Assembly (NCBI GenBank): GCA_902533695.1
Contig: CACAMV010000004.1
Span: 1 to 57,115 of the forward strand
Direction of reading: 5' to 3'
Length of the DNA stretch: 57,115 nt
Origin: an uncultured SAR116 cluster alpha proteobacterium
GTDB taxonomy: Bacteria; Pseudomonadota; Alphaproteobacteria; Puniceispirillales; Marisalimonadaceae
The position numbers were made by a program, and so were the translations under genes. The notes below the pieces were generated by a model. That model had not been told where the DNA came from and ran no database searches. It was given only the letters and a program-made list of their open reading frames with translations. Within the stretch, counting starts at the first letter, position 1. Each line of letters begins with the position of its first letter. Below, one piece after another: positions 28,676 to 40,709 of this stretch.

Positions 28676-29740
28676 TTATTCTTCTACTAAAGTGGTTTCA
28701 GAATTCATCAATATATTATCTACTAATCCTGACTTACTCCTTATTGAGTCCTCCAATTCTTTAGCAATATCTAAATTATCTTTTAAATATTGTTTTGCAT
28801 TTTCTTTTCCTTGACCTATTCTATTTTCACTATAAGAATACCATGCACCTGATTTTTCAACCAAACCTGTTGTAACACCTAAATCAATTAATTCTCCGAA
28901 TTTTGAAATACCCTCACCATACATTATATCAAACTCAACTGTCCTGAAGGGTGGTGCAACTTTATTTTTTACAACTTTAACTCTTGTTTGATTCCCTACA
29001 ATATCTTCTTTATCCTTAATTGAGCCAATTCTCCTAATATCTAGCCTTACAGATGCATAAAACTTAAGCGCATTTCCTCCAGCTGTTGTCTCTGGGTTAC
29101 CAAACATAATTCCTATCTTTAATCTAATTTGATTAATAAAAATTACTAAGCAATTGGATTTTGATATAGATGAAGTTAATTTTCTTAGAGCTTGACTCAT
29201 TAAACGAGCTTGTAAACCTATATGTGTATCACCCATATCACCTTCTAACTCAGCTCTTGGGACTAAAGCAGCAACAGAATCAATTACCATTACAGAAACT
29301 GCTCCTGAGCTTACTAGTGTATCAGCAATTTCTAATGCCTGTTCTCCTGCATCTGGCTGGGAAATCAAAAGATCATCAATATTAACTCCTAATTTCTTTG
29401 CATAAGCAGGATCCAAAGCATGCTCTGCATCTACAAAAGCACAAACCCCACCTGTTTTTTGTGCTTCTGCAATAGCATGTAAAGCCAATGTGGTTTTACC
29501 AGAGCTTTCAGGGCCGTAAATTTCAACAATTCTTCCTTTTGGGAAACCTCCTATACCAAGAGCTATATCTAAACTCAAAGACCCAGTTGAAATAGATTGA
29601 ATATCTATATTTTGATCGTTTTCACCTAACCTCATCACAGATCCTTTACCAAAAGCCTTTTCAATCTGAGAAATTGCTCCATCCAACGACACATTTCTTT
29701 CTTTGTTATTCATAGAAAAATCTAAAACCTCTGCTTTCAT
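28676..29740 (-). CDS. recA: RecA recombinase
   Basis: A 354-residue RecA that forms filaments on single-stranded DNA for homologous recombination and triggers LexA self-cleavage. Walker [14 protein letters not shown] is near residue 75. [20 protein letters not shown] near 150 and the L2 loop [19 protein letters not shown] near 203 are diagnostic. The ATG at 29740 (AEVLDFS) is chosen because AAGGAG sits 9 bases upstream; the open frame continues 16 codons further but lacks that support. The promoter carries two SOS boxes. Confidence 0.98.
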   Translation of the reverse strand: MKAEVLDFSMNNKERNVSLDGAISQIEKAFGKGSVMRLGENDQNIDIQSISTGSLSLDIALGIGGFPKGRIVEIYGPESSGKTTLALHAIAEAQKTGGVCAFVDAEHALDPAYAKKLGVNIDDLLISQPDAGEQALEIADTLVSSGAVSVMVIDSVAALVPRAELEGDMGDTHIGLQARLMSQALRKLTSSISKSNCLVIFINQIRLKIGIMFGNPETTAGGNALKFYASVRLDIRRIGSIKDKEDIVGNQTRVKVVKNKVAPPFRTVEFDIMYGEGISKFGELIDLGVTTGLVEKSGAWYSYSENRIGQGKENAKQYLKDNLDIAKELEDSIRSKSGLVDNILMNSETTLVEE

Positions 29741-29796
29741 TTCAATATACTCCTTACTTACACATTGACAATTTCTTTTCAAGAACAAATTACCTC

Positions 29797-29826
29797 ATTA
29801 TATTCATGTTTTGTTCTCTTTGTCAA
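29797..29826 (-). promoter_or_regulatory. recA promoter, consensus sigma-70 type
   Basis: Minus strand: perfect -35 TTGACA (29821-29826) and perfect -10 TATAAT (29797-29802) with an 18-base spacer. It lies about 57 bases before the recA start codon. Matching both consensus hexamers exactly makes this the strongest promoter visible in the window. It is overlapped by an SOS-box-like site. Confidence 0.85.
29802..29816 (-). promoter_or_regulatory. Second LexA (SOS) box-like site in the recA promoter spacer
   Basis: Minus strand GAACAAAACATGAAT matches the alphaproteobacterial LexA box GAAC-N7-GAAC with one mismatch in the last base. It fills most of the spacer between -35 and -10, where bound repressor would block polymerase. 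It starts exactly 30 bases from the perfect box upstream, about three helical turns. Confidence 0.6.
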
Positions 29827-29831
29827 GGTAT

Positions 29832-29846
29832 GTTCTTATTTTGTTC
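29832..29846 (-). promoter_or_regulatory. LexA (SOS) box upstream of recA
   Basis: Minus strand GAACAAAATAAGAAC is an exact GAAC-N7-GAAC, the direct-repeat LexA operator known from alphaproteobacteria. It lies 5 bases upstream of the recA -35 element, consistent with DNA-damage-inducible control. lexA itself is not in the window. Confidence 0.85.
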
Positions 29847-29860
29847 TAATCTGATTTTGC

Positions 29861-30343
29861 TTAATCATCTTTATGAATTTTTTCCATTTTTTCATGTCTT
29901 TCTTGTGCATCTAAACATAGGGAGGCAATTGGTCTAGCCATCAATCTTTTTAATCCAATCGGATCTCCAGTGTCTTCACAATATCCATAAGTACCTAAAT
30001 CAATTCGTCTTAAAGCAGAATCAATTTTACTTATTAGTTTTCTTTCTCTATCCCTTGTTCTTAATTTAATGGAGGCATTACTCTCAACTTGTGCTCTGTC
30101 TGCCATATCTGGTCTTTGCAAACCTTCTTCAGACAAATCATCTTTTGTATCAGTAGCCTCATTTAAAAGTTCACTCTTCCAAATTAATAGTTTTTGTCTA
30201 AAAAACTCAAGTTGAAAATTGTTCATAAAGTCTTCTGATTCAGATGGAATATAATCCTTAGGCAAAACTATCCTATTTCCTAAAACGCCAGATTTAGTAT
30301 TACCATCAACCTTGAATTTATTTTTCTTTTTCATAGAATTCAT
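29861..30343 (-). CDS. dksA: DksA-family RNA polymerase-binding transcription factor
   Basis: A 160-residue coiled-coil protein that enters the RNA polymerase secondary channel and works with ppGpp. The N-terminal helices are followed by the coiled-coil tip region DMADRAQVESN (acidic tip, about residue 93-103), then a C-terminal zinc-finger region YCEDTGDPIGLKRL and SLCLDAQE. Only two of the four classical cysteines are kept, a known variant in alphaproteobacteria. The ATG at 30343 has AAGGTG 7 bases upstream. It is divergent from hemH, separated by 137 bases of AT-rich promoter DNA with no other clear feature. Confidence 0.93.
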   Translation of the reverse strand: MNSMKKKNKFKVDGNTKSGVLGNRIVLPKDYIPSESEDFMNNFQLEFFRQKLLIWKSELLNEATDTKDDLSEEGLQRPDMADRAQVESNASIKLRTRDRERKLISKIDSALRRIDLGTYGYCEDTGDPIGLKRLMARPIASLCLDAQERHEKMEKIHKDD

Positions 30344-30480
30344 CTTAAAACACCTTATATATACATAATGATGATTTTTATATGCAATCTTTAAAAAAGT
30401 TCAAGAAAGTTTTTTAAAAAGATGAAAATTATTTTTTTAAATGTAATTTTTAATTTGATTTTAAATAAATAAAACAACCA

Positions 30481-31524
30481 ATGTTATCAGATATTAAAAA
30501 ACCTCTGGATCACACTAAAATATCTTTCAATAAAATTGGTGTGTTAATAGTGAATCTTGGAACACCTGAAAATACTGACTATTTTTCAATCAGAAAATAT
30601 TTAAAACAGTTTCTAAATGATAGAAGGGTTATAGATGTTTTCAGGCCATTATGGTGGATAATATTAAATTTAATAATTTTATCATTTAGACCATCTAAAA
30701 CTGGACAAGCTTATAAAAGAATTTGGCATCCAATTAAAGGATCTCCCTTGAAATATTTGACAACAAAACAATCTAAAAAATTAACTGAAAAATTTAAAAT
30801 TTTTAAAATCGTTCAAATTGATTATGCTATGCGCTATGGAAATCCGTCTATAAGATCAAGATTAGATAATCTATTTAATTTAGGTTGTACAAAAATTTTA
30901 ATTATGCCATTGTACCCTCAATATTCTGCAAGTACTACTGCTACCGTCCTAGATGAAGTACACAAATGGATGTTAAATAAAAGATGGCAACCTTCTCTAA
31001 GAACTGTGCCTCCTTGGTATGATAATAAAGATTATATTCAGTCAATATGCAATTCAATAAATAAATCCTTTAAAAAAAATGGAGAACCTGAAACTTTACT
31101 CATTTCTTTTCATGGTGTACCCAAAAGGTATTTAATTTTGGGTGATCCTTATCATTGTCATTGTCAAAAAACCGCTAGGTTAATTGAAGAAAATTTAAAA
31201 TGGCCTCAGAAAAATATTTTTGTAACTTTTCAATCAAGATTTGGTTCTGAACCTTGGCTTAAACCTTATACAGATGAAAAAATAATTGAGTTAGCAAAAA
31301 ATGGGACTACTAACCTGTCTATCGTCAGCCCAGGTTTTGTAAGTGATTGTCTTGAGACACTGGATGAAATAAAAAACGAAATGAAAGAAATTTTTTATAA
31401 AAATGGTGGAAAGTCATTTCATTATATAGATTGCTTAAATGATAGTGAAGAAGGTATAAATTTGTTAAAAAATTTAATTATTAGTAATTTATCTGGATGG
31501 ATAGATCTTAATAAAAAACTTTAA
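30481..31524 (+). CDS. hemH: Ferrochelatase
   Basis: A 347-residue enzyme that inserts ferrous iron into protoporphyrin IX in the last step of haem synthesis. GVLIVNLGTPENTDYFSIRK opens the domain (about residues 20-39). LYPQYSASTTATVLDE lies near 144, the catalytic histidine is in SFHGVPKRYL near 209, TFQSRFGSEPWLKPYTDE near 249, and SPGFVSDCLETLDEI near 281 carries the conserved Glu. The length is normal. The gene is divergent from dksA, and tRNA-Gly follows 43 bases downstream. Confidence 0.97.
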   Translation: MLSDIKKPLDHTKISFNKIGVLIVNLGTPENTDYFSIRKYLKQFLNDRRVIDVFRPLWWIILNLIILSFRPSKTGQAYKRIWHPIKGSPLKYLTTKQSKKLTEKFKIFKIVQIDYAMRYGNPSIRSRLDNLFNLGCTKILIMPLYPQYSASTTATVLDEVHKWMLNKRWQPSLRTVPPWYDNKDYIQSICNSINKSFKKNGEPETLLISFHGVPKRYLILGDPYHCHCQKTARLIEENLKWPQKNIFVTFQSRFGSEPWLKPYTDEKIIELAKNGTTNLSIVSPGFVSDCLETLDEIKNEMKEIFYKNGGKSFHYIDCLNDSEEGINLLKNLIISNLSGWIDLNKKL

Positions 31525-31567
31525 CCTTTATTTACATTTTTTAAAAAATTTGTATATTTAAGTAAGC

Positions 31568-31641
31568 GCGGGTATTGTGTAGTGGTAAGACCTTAGCCTT
31601 CCAAGCTAATGACGCGAGTTCGATTCTCGCTACCCGCTCCA
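31568..31641 (+). tRNA. tRNA-Gly (anticodon TCC)
   Basis: Cloverleaf with acceptor GCGGGTA paired with TACCCGC, anticodon stem TTAGC/GCTAA, loop CTTCCAA giving TCC, T-loop TTCGATT, discriminator T and encoded CCA. It is downstream of hemH on the same strand and converges with the EamA gene. Confidence 0.97.
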
Positions 31642-31669
31642 AATATAAATTTCATTTTTTTGAAACAAA

Positions 31670-32539
31670 TTACTTAACTTTTGTTTGATTTAAAATCATT
31701 ATAATCAAAACTGAAACTAAAATTATTAATCCTCCAAATATGGTAAACGAATTAGGTATGATTTCAAAAATTAATTTATCAATTATTATCGAAATAATGG
31801 GTATCAAGAATAAAAAAAATGAAGCCTTATTCGCTCCAAAATAGCCAACAGAATATGTCCAAGTATAATAAGGTATCAAAGTTGAAATTATTGAAAGCCA
31901 TATGATAGCAATTCTTGTTTCTGTTGATGAATTAATTATCAATTCATATGTATCAATTGACCAAAATAGCATTGGCAATGTTCCGAGAAGTATTGTATAA
32001 CAGAATGTCGTTAAAGGACCATATTTATTCGTCAATGGTTTTATTAAATGAAAATAACATGAAACCAGAACTGCCGCTGCAAAAAGATAAATTGATCCAA
32101 AATTAAAATTAACTTTTTCATGTTTTTCTAATGAAATAATAATTATTCCTAAAATACAAACTATTATCCCTATCCAAAAATAACGTTTTATTTTTTGCTT
32201 TAAAATAAAAAACCCAATAAGTGAGGTGAATAAAGGATTACAATTCACTATAAAACTTCCTGCTCCAGCTGACATGGTTTGTTGACCAGTATTTATAAAA
32301 AAAGCAAAGCCAAATATACCAGTAATACCAGCAATGAAAAATCTGAAACAATCTATTCTTTGAATTTTAACCCTAAAAAAAATTATATATATCATTGATA
32401 AAATTGCAGGCAGAAAAAATCTACCTAATGCCAATTGCATGGGAGTCATCATATCCAACAAATAAGTCATTAAAGGAAATGACACACCCCAAAAGAGAAC
32501 CGTACAAAAAAGAAGAAAATGAGGAAGTTTTGTCTTCAT
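31670..32539 (-). CDS. EamA/DMT-superfamily transporter
   Basis: A 289-residue inner-membrane protein with about ten hydrophobic helices in two EamA repeats, typical of drug/metabolite exporters. LFWGVSFPLMTYLLDMMTP in the first helix pair and LGRFFLPAIL match the family. The second repeat begins around residue 147. It lies 13 bases downstream of a solute-binding-like protein gene on the same strand. The substrate is unknown. Confidence 0.88.
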   Translation of the reverse strand: MKTKLPHFLLFCTVLFWGVSFPLMTYLLDMMTPMQLALGRFFLPAILSMIYIIFFRVKIQRIDCFRFFIAGITGIFGFAFFINTGQQTMSAGAGSFIVNCNPLFTSLIGFFILKQKIKRYFWIGIIVCILGIIIISLEKHEKVNFNFGSIYLFAAAVLVSCYFHLIKPLTNKYGPLTTFCYTILLGTLPMLFWSIDTYELIINSSTETRIAIIWLSIISTLIPYYTWTYSVGYFGANKASFFLFLIPIISIIIDKLIFEIIPNSFTIFGGLIILVSVLIIMILNQTKVK

Positions 32540-32552
32540 TAAAAATTATTAT

Positions 32553-33275
32553 TTAACTGAAGGGTAGACTAAGCTTATCATCCACTTTATATTTTTTTAA
32601 AGATGAACTTAAAAATCCTTGTTTAATATAATTGAATATAAATTTATTTAAAAAACCCAATACTTCAGAATATTCCTTTTTGACACCAACTGATTGTTTG
32701 ATTTGTGTGAAAGGCTTTTCTATAATTAAATAATCGTCATTGAAATTTAACTCATCAAATAATTTTGGCTTCAAACCAGCCAAAACGTCTGCTCCACCAT
32801 TTTTAAATAGATCATGAGACTCATCTATTGAGGCTGTTCTTATAATTTTCGAGCACTTGAAATTTTCAGTTAGCCAAAGATCATAAGCACTTCTGCCTGC
32901 GACAGCAATACTAATTTGTGGTTGATCTACATCTATATTTGTTCTGAAATTTGATGTGCTTTTGACCAAAAAATTTGCGTCAATTAGCACATATGGATCT
33001 GAAAAAGATATTGATTCCGCTCTTTCCGGCTCATAAGCAATATTACCTATGTCCCAAATATTTTCATTTACAGCATCCGCCAATTCTCCAGGACGATCAA
33101 AAGGTATAAGTTGGCATTCTACTTGAAGCTTACTTGCAATTTCTTTAGCAAGATCAGGAGAAACACCTACAGGTTCTCCTTTTTCAGTGATATCAGATAC
33201 CAGTAAAAAGTTACCTAAATTTATCCCTGCTCTTAAAATATCATTTGGAGCTAATTTTTTTCTGATATTTTTCAT
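32553..33275 (-). CDS. Solute-binding-like protein (family 3 periplasmic-binding fold) without signal peptide
   Basis: About 240 residues with the amino-acid-binding fold: ILRAGINLGNFLLVS near the N-terminus, GEPVGVSPDLAKEIASKL near 36, NIWDIGNIAYEPERAESISF near 73 and VAGRSAYDLWL near 121. The ATG at 33275 is preferred over a TTG 12 codons upstream. With either start no signal peptide or lipoprotein box is seen, so a cytosolic sensor or metabolite-binding role is possible. It is 13 bases ahead of an EamA transporter gene rather than ABC permease genes. Confidence 0.8.
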   Translation of the reverse strand: MKNIRKKLAPNDILRAGINLGNFLLVSDITEKGEPVGVSPDLAKEIASKLQVECQLIPFDRPGELADAVNENIWDIGNIAYEPERAESISFSDPYVLIDANFLVKSTSNFRTNIDVDQPQISIAVAGRSAYDLWLTENFKCSKIIRTASIDESHDLFKNGGADVLAGLKPKLFDELNFNDDYLIIEKPFTQIKQSVGVKKEYSEVLGFLNKFIFNYIKQGFLSSSLKKYKVDDKLSLPFS

Positions 33276-33353
33276 ATTTATACTACTTTTTAATCGCAAA
33301 TATAATTTCAAAAAATTATTGTTATTATAATAAAATAAAAATAAAATGAAATA

Positions 33354-33691
33354 GTGAAATATTTTATTGCTATAATTAAACCATTCAAACTGGATGATGT
33401 TAGAAAAGCATTGACTGAAATTGGTGTAGAAGGATTAACTGCTTCAGAAGTTAGAGGATTTGGAAGACAACGTGGACAAACCGAAATATATAGAGGAACT
33501 GAATACAGTATCTCTTTTGTTCCTAAGCTAAAAATTGAATTAGCGGTGCCTGATGATTTAGAAGAAAAGGTTTTAGAAGCCTTTAAGAATAGTGCTAATA
33601 CGGGGCAAATAGGTGATGGGAAAATATTTGTCTTTGATTTAAAAAATGCTACTAGAATTAGGACCGGAGAAACTGGTGATAATGCCCTTTC

Positions 33692-33695
<4 letters not shown>
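33354..33695 (+). CDS. Second nitrogen regulatory protein PII (GlnB/GlnK-type)
   Basis: A 113-residue PII protein. [20 protein letters not shown] opens it, the T-loop YRGTEY holds the uridylylation site Tyr51, and [14 protein letters not shown] is the second signature. It starts with GTG. It is distinct from the PII next to glnA. No amtB ammonium transporter lies beside it, which is unusual for GlnK, so the glnK label is left open. Its 3' end overlaps the convergent queG by 4 bases. Confidence 0.93.
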
Positions 33696-36895
<3,200 letters not shown>

Positions 36896-36918
36896 TAACA
36901 AAAATCATCCAACAAAAT

Positions 36919-37854
36919 TTATTTAAAAATCTGAATGACACCAACAATCTTATCTAAACTATTTTTAACAACAAGACATTGTACTCTAGATTCTTTCATT
37001 CTTTCGTGAGCATTTTCAAGATTATCGTTTTCACTAACTATTAATGGAGAAGAATTCATAATTTGTTTTGCACTAATTTTACTTATATCTACATTATTAA
37101 CTAATGACCTTCTTAAATCACCATCAGTTATAATTCCATCTAATTTTTCTGAAGTTCCAACTAAAGCAATTCCCAACCTTGCTTCTGTCATTTTGACAAT
37201 TACCTCTTGCATTTTGCTAGAACCAAAAACAAAGGGCAAATTATTACTAATCATTTCATCTTTTACTTTTAGCAATAACCTTCGTCCCAACGAACCACCA
37301 GGATGGGTTAATGCAAAATCTTCCTGCTTAAAATTTTTTAAATTCATAAGTGATACAGCTAGTGCGTCTCCCAAAACCAACGTGGTAAGAGTGGAAGTGG
37401 TTGGTGCTAGATTCAAAGGACAAGCTTCTTTATCAACTGAAATATCTAAAACAATATCAGCATTTTTTGCTAAATTAGAATTTAGATCTCCCGTCATACC
37501 TATTATCTTAACCTTTAATCTATGTAAAGCTGGTAACAAAGCTAATATCTCATCAGTTTCACCTGAGTAAGAAATTAAAATTATAATATTTTCCGGTTGA
37601 ACTATACCCAAATCACCATGAATAGCTTCTCCAGGATGTAGGAAATAGCTTGGTGTTCCAGTTGAAGCTAAAGTTGCAGATATCTTTCTTCCAACCAATC
37701 CTGATTTACCCATACCACAAACAACAATATGACTCTTTGATAAATGTATGGATTCAACTGCTTTTTCAAAATCATTTCCCAACATTTTTTCAAGTCGATT
37801 AATGGCATTTTTATAAGTTTTTGTTAAATTTAATGCGGTTGTAGTTGCTTTCAT
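36919..37854 (-). CDS. kdsD: Arabinose-5-phosphate isomerase (KdsD/KpsF family)
   Basis: About 311 residues. An N-terminal SIS domain has GMGKSGLVGRKISATLASTG near residue 48, HPGEAIHGDLG near 74 and SYSGETDEI near 96. Two C-terminal CBS domains run from about 200 to 310. It converts ribulose 5-phosphate to arabinose 5-phosphate, the first step to Kdo for lipopolysaccharide, and so fits with lptD elsewhere in the window. The ATG at 37854 has GGTGA 5 bases upstream; an ATG at 37866 is also possible. Confidence 0.95.
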   Translation of the reverse strand: MKATTTALNLTKTYKNAINRLEKMLGNDFEKAVESIHLSKSHIVVCGMGKSGLVGRKISATLASTGTPSYFLHPGEAIHGDLGIVQPENIIILISYSGETDEILALLPALHRLKVKIIGMTGDLNSNLAKNADIVLDISVDKEACPLNLAPTTSTLTTLVLGDALAVSLMNLKNFKQEDFALTHPGGSLGRRLLLKVKDEMISNNLPFVFGSSKMQEVIVKMTEARLGIALVGTSEKLDGIITDGDLRRSLVNNVDISKISAKQIMNSSPLIVSENDNLENAHERMKESRVQCLVVKNSLDKIVGVIQIFK

Positions 37855-37912
37855 ACTATTCACCATATATTTATAAATAAAATAGTTATATTATTTATAA
37901 GAAGAATTAACA

Positions 37913-38674
37913 ATGAAAATACACTTTACATCATCAAAGAATAGTTCAGCTCAAGAATCCATGTTGAAGCTTATTGATCAATATCAACAAAGTCCTATCA
38001 AAATAGCAGATGTTATTGTAGCTATTGGAGGTGATGGAGAAATGCTTAAAGCATTAAGGGAAAGCATTTCTACTAATTTGCCTGTTTTTGGATTAAACAA
38101 AGGACATATTGGTTTTTTAATGAATCGTGTAAAAAAATTAAATCTAATTGATAGAATTAAAAATGCCGATGAAATGATTGTACATCCTTTAGAAATCGAG
38201 GCTCAAGATATAAATCATAAAAAACATGTAAGTTTAGCAGTAAATGAAATAGCTTTATTTAGAAATACTCATCAAAGTTCTATAATTTCAATAAAGATAG
38301 ATAGTGTTGAAAGATTAAAAGATCTCTATTGTGATGGTATTATGGTTGCTACACCAGTTGGATCGACTGCATACAATTTATCTGCAAAAGGTCCAATAAT
38401 ACCCTTAGGTTCAGATATTTTGGCTTTAACACCTATAAGCCCTTTTAGACCAAGAAATTGGCAAGGTGCTTTATTAAAAAACAGCAGCTCTGTTCAATTT
38501 TCAATTAAATATCCAAAACTAAGACCGGTTAACGCAAGTGCCGACATAATAGAAATTAAAAACGTTGTCAAAGTTCGTGTCCATTTAAGACAAGATATAA
38601 ATCTTAGAATATTACATGATTCTAACGATAATTTAGAACACAGACATTTAAAAGAACAGTTTTTAATTCAGTAA
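37913..38674 (+). CDS. nadK: NAD kinase
   Basis: A 253-residue enzyme that phosphorylates NAD to NADP. The GGDG motif occurs in VAIGGDGEMLKALR near residue 41. The second signature region is AVNEIALFRN near 109, and CDGIMVATPVGSTAYNLSA near 142 is the NAD-binding glycine/serine region. The short form is typical of alphaproteobacteria. It is divergent from kdsD. Confidence 0.96.
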   Translation: MKIHFTSSKNSSAQESMLKLIDQYQQSPIKIADVIVAIGGDGEMLKALRESISTNLPVFGLNKGHIGFLMNRVKKLNLIDRIKNADEMIVHPLEIEAQDINHKKHVSLAVNEIALFRNTHQSSIISIKIDSVERLKDLYCDGIMVATPVGSTAYNLSAKGPIIPLGSDILALTPISPFRPRNWQGALLKNSSSVQFSIKYPKLRPVNASADIIEIKNVVKVRVHLRQDINLRILHDSNDNLEHRHLKEQFLIQ

Positions 38675-38702
38675 TTTAATCAAATTTACATCAATCTATA
38701 TT

Positions 38703-39047
38703 TTACTCAACTGTAAAACTTTCTCCACAACCACATCTAGCAATTTCATTAGGGTTTGTAAATTCAAAACCTGAGGTAAACTTACTTTCTCTATAGTCCA
38801 TTATTGAACCAATTAAAAACATAACTGCAGCTGGATCAATAAGGATAACTATATTCTTAAAAAATATCTTTTCTTCAAATGGTTTTATTTGTTCAGCATA
38901 TTCAATTTGATATTTCATACCCGAACAACCAGCTGTTTTAATCCCAATTCTTAATCCAATAACTCCCCCTTTGGACTTTGACATTAAATACTTAACTCTA
39001 TTTACTGCCTCATCAGTTAAAGTCAAAATTTCTTTATTTTTATTCAT
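38703..39047 (-). CDS. sufA: A-type iron-sulfur carrier (SufA/IscA/ErpA family)
   Basis: A 114-residue carrier with the three conserved cysteines: one in TAGCSGMKYQIEYAE near residue 42 and two in the C-terminal CGCGESFTVE. LRIGIKTAGCSG is typical. It is the last gene of the suf operon, 5 bases after the SufT-like gene, and would transfer assembled clusters to apoproteins. Confidence 0.94.
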   Translation of the reverse strand: MNKNKEILTLTDEAVNRVKYLMSKSKGGVIGLRIGIKTAGCSGMKYQIEYAEQIKPFEEKIFFKNIVILIDPAAVMFLIGSIMDYRESKFTSGFEFTNPNEIARCGCGESFTVE

Positions 39048-39052
39048 TATCT

Positions 39053-39469
39053 TTATCCAATATCTAATGCTAAACGGGCATCTTCACTCATTCTTTCTAT
39101 TGTCCATGGTGGGTCCCAAATTAGCTCAACTTCTACTAAACCAACTTCTTTGATTCTACTAACTTTATCTGCAACTTCCTGAGGCATTTCACCAGCGACA
39201 GGGCATCCAGGTGCAGTTAAGGACATTTTAATTTTAATATTATTATTTCCCTCAATTTTAATTTTATAAATTAAGCCAAGATCATAAATATTAACTGGTA
39301 TCTCTGGATCATGAATTCCTTCAAGTACCTTAATTATTTGATCTTGATCAATTCCTTTAAAGCTCGATTTATTAGTTTCCCCCGCTCTAGCAGTATAGCT
39401 TTTTTTATCACCACTTAGAGGGTGGTTTGGAATAAAATCATATAAACTCTTTTTTAACTCACCATTCAT
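39053..39469 (-). CDS. sufT: SufT-like DUF59/MIP18-family iron-sulfur maturation protein
   Basis: A 138-residue protein. A variable N-terminus of about 45 residues is followed by the DUF59 domain: GIHDPEIPVNIYDLGLIYKI near residue 50-69, LTAPGCPVAGEMP with the conserved Cys near 87, and VELIWDPPWTIERMSEDAR near 112-130. Members assist iron-sulfur assembly and often lie in suf operons. It overlaps sufS by 4 bases and precedes sufA. Confidence 0.93.
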   Translation of the reverse strand: MNGELKKSLYDFIPNHPLSGDKKSYTARAGETNKSSFKGIDQDQIIKVLEGIHDPEIPVNIYDLGLIYKIKIEGNNNIKIKMSLTAPGCPVAGEMPQEVADKVSRIKEVGLVEVELIWDPPWTIERMSEDARLALDIG

Positions 39470-40707
39470 AAATCACCAAATATTTTTTTTACTTTTATTA
39501 AAGAATCTGCAAGTCTATCAAAATCAGAAAAACTAGTATAAGACCCAACTGATGCTCTGGTTGTAGAAACAAGGTTAAAAGCTTCCATCAATGGTTGAGC
39601 ACAATGATGACCTGCTCTTACGGCCACACCTTCTCTATCAACTATAGTAGCTATATCATGTGAATGAGCACAATCCATTACAAATGAAATTACGCCAGCT
39701 TTATTTTTATTTTTTCCAAAAATATTGACCCCATTTATTGAATCAAGTTTTTCAAAACCATACTCAATCACTTTTTTTTCATGTTCAAAAATTTTATCAA
39801 GACCAATAGTATTTACCCAATCAATAGCAACACCTAATACTATCGCTGGAACTATTGGAGGTGTTCCTGCTTCAAATTTCAAAGGCGGATCAGCAAAAGT
39901 AGTTTTATTAATTTTAACTTCATCAATCATGTCACCACCGTATAGAAAAGGAGGTATCTTATCCAAGATTTCATAATTACCATAAAGCACACCAACTCCA
40001 GTTGGACCATATAATTTGTGACCTGAGAAACAATAAAAATCACAACCTAAATTTTTGACATCCACTCCAAAATGGATAGCTCCCTGACATCCGTCAACAA
40101 AAGAAATTGCACCTATTTCTTTTGCAAATTGACAAATTTCTTTTACAGGAAAAATTGTTCCTAATACATTTGAAACATGAGGAAATGCGATTAATTTTGT
40201 TTTATCAGTAGCCAATTTTTTTATTTCTTCAATATCGAATTCATCATCTGGATTGAAATAAGCTATTCTCAATTTGGCTTCTTTAGAATGAGCAAGATTT
40301 TGCCAAGGAACAAAATTGGCATGATGTTCAGCAATTGTTAAAATTATTTCATCATCCTTCTTTAAGCTTGTATTACCCCAACTATAAGCAATTAAATTAA
40401 TAGCTGCAGTTGCACCAGATGTAAAAATAATTTCACTCTCACTAGCATTCAAAAATTTAGATACATTTACTCTTGAGTTTTCATAGCTAATTGTTGCTTG
40501 CTCAGACAAGAAGTGAAGTCCTCTATGAACATTTGAATAATTTACAGAATAATTATTTACAATGGAGTCTAAAACCATTTTTGGTTTTTGCATAGAAGCG
40601 GCTGAATCTAGGTAACATAAAGGTTTATCCCAAACTTTCCTATTTAACGCTGGAAATTGTGATTTAATAAAATCAACATCGTATGTTTTCTTATCTTTTG
40701 TTAACAT
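39466..40707 (-). CDS. sufS: Cysteine desulfurase SufS
   Basis: A 413-residue PLP enzyme that supplies sulfur from cysteine to the SufBCD scaffold. FPALNRKVWDKPLCYLDSAA near the N-terminus, AEHHANFVPWQ near 126, the PLP lysine in FSGHKLYGPTGVGVLYG near 229 and the catalytic Cys in VRAGHHCAQPLM near 367 are class signatures of group II desulfurases. It lies 2 bases after sufD. No SufE or SufU partner gene is next to it. Confidence 0.97.
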   Translation of the reverse strand: MLTKDKKTYDVDFIKSQFPALNRKVWDKPLCYLDSAASMQKPKMVLDSIVNNYSVNYSNVHRGLHFLSEQATISYENSRVNVSKFLNASESEIIFTSGATAAINLIAYSWGNTSLKKDDEIILTIAEHHANFVPWQNLAHSKEAKLRIAYFNPDDEFDIEEIKKLATDKTKLIAFPHVSNVLGTIFPVKEICQFAKEIGAISFVDGCQGAIHFGVDVKNLGCDFYCFSGHKLYGPTGVGVLYGNYEILDKIPPFLYGGDMIDEVKINKTTFADPPLKFEAGTPPIVPAIVLGVAIDWVNTIGLDKIFEHEKKVIEYGFEKLDSINGVNIFGKNKNKAGVISFVMDCAHSHDIATIVDREGVAVRAGHHCAQPLMEAFNLVSTTRASVGSYTSFSDFDRLADSLIKVKKIFGDL

Positions 40708-40709
40708 AT

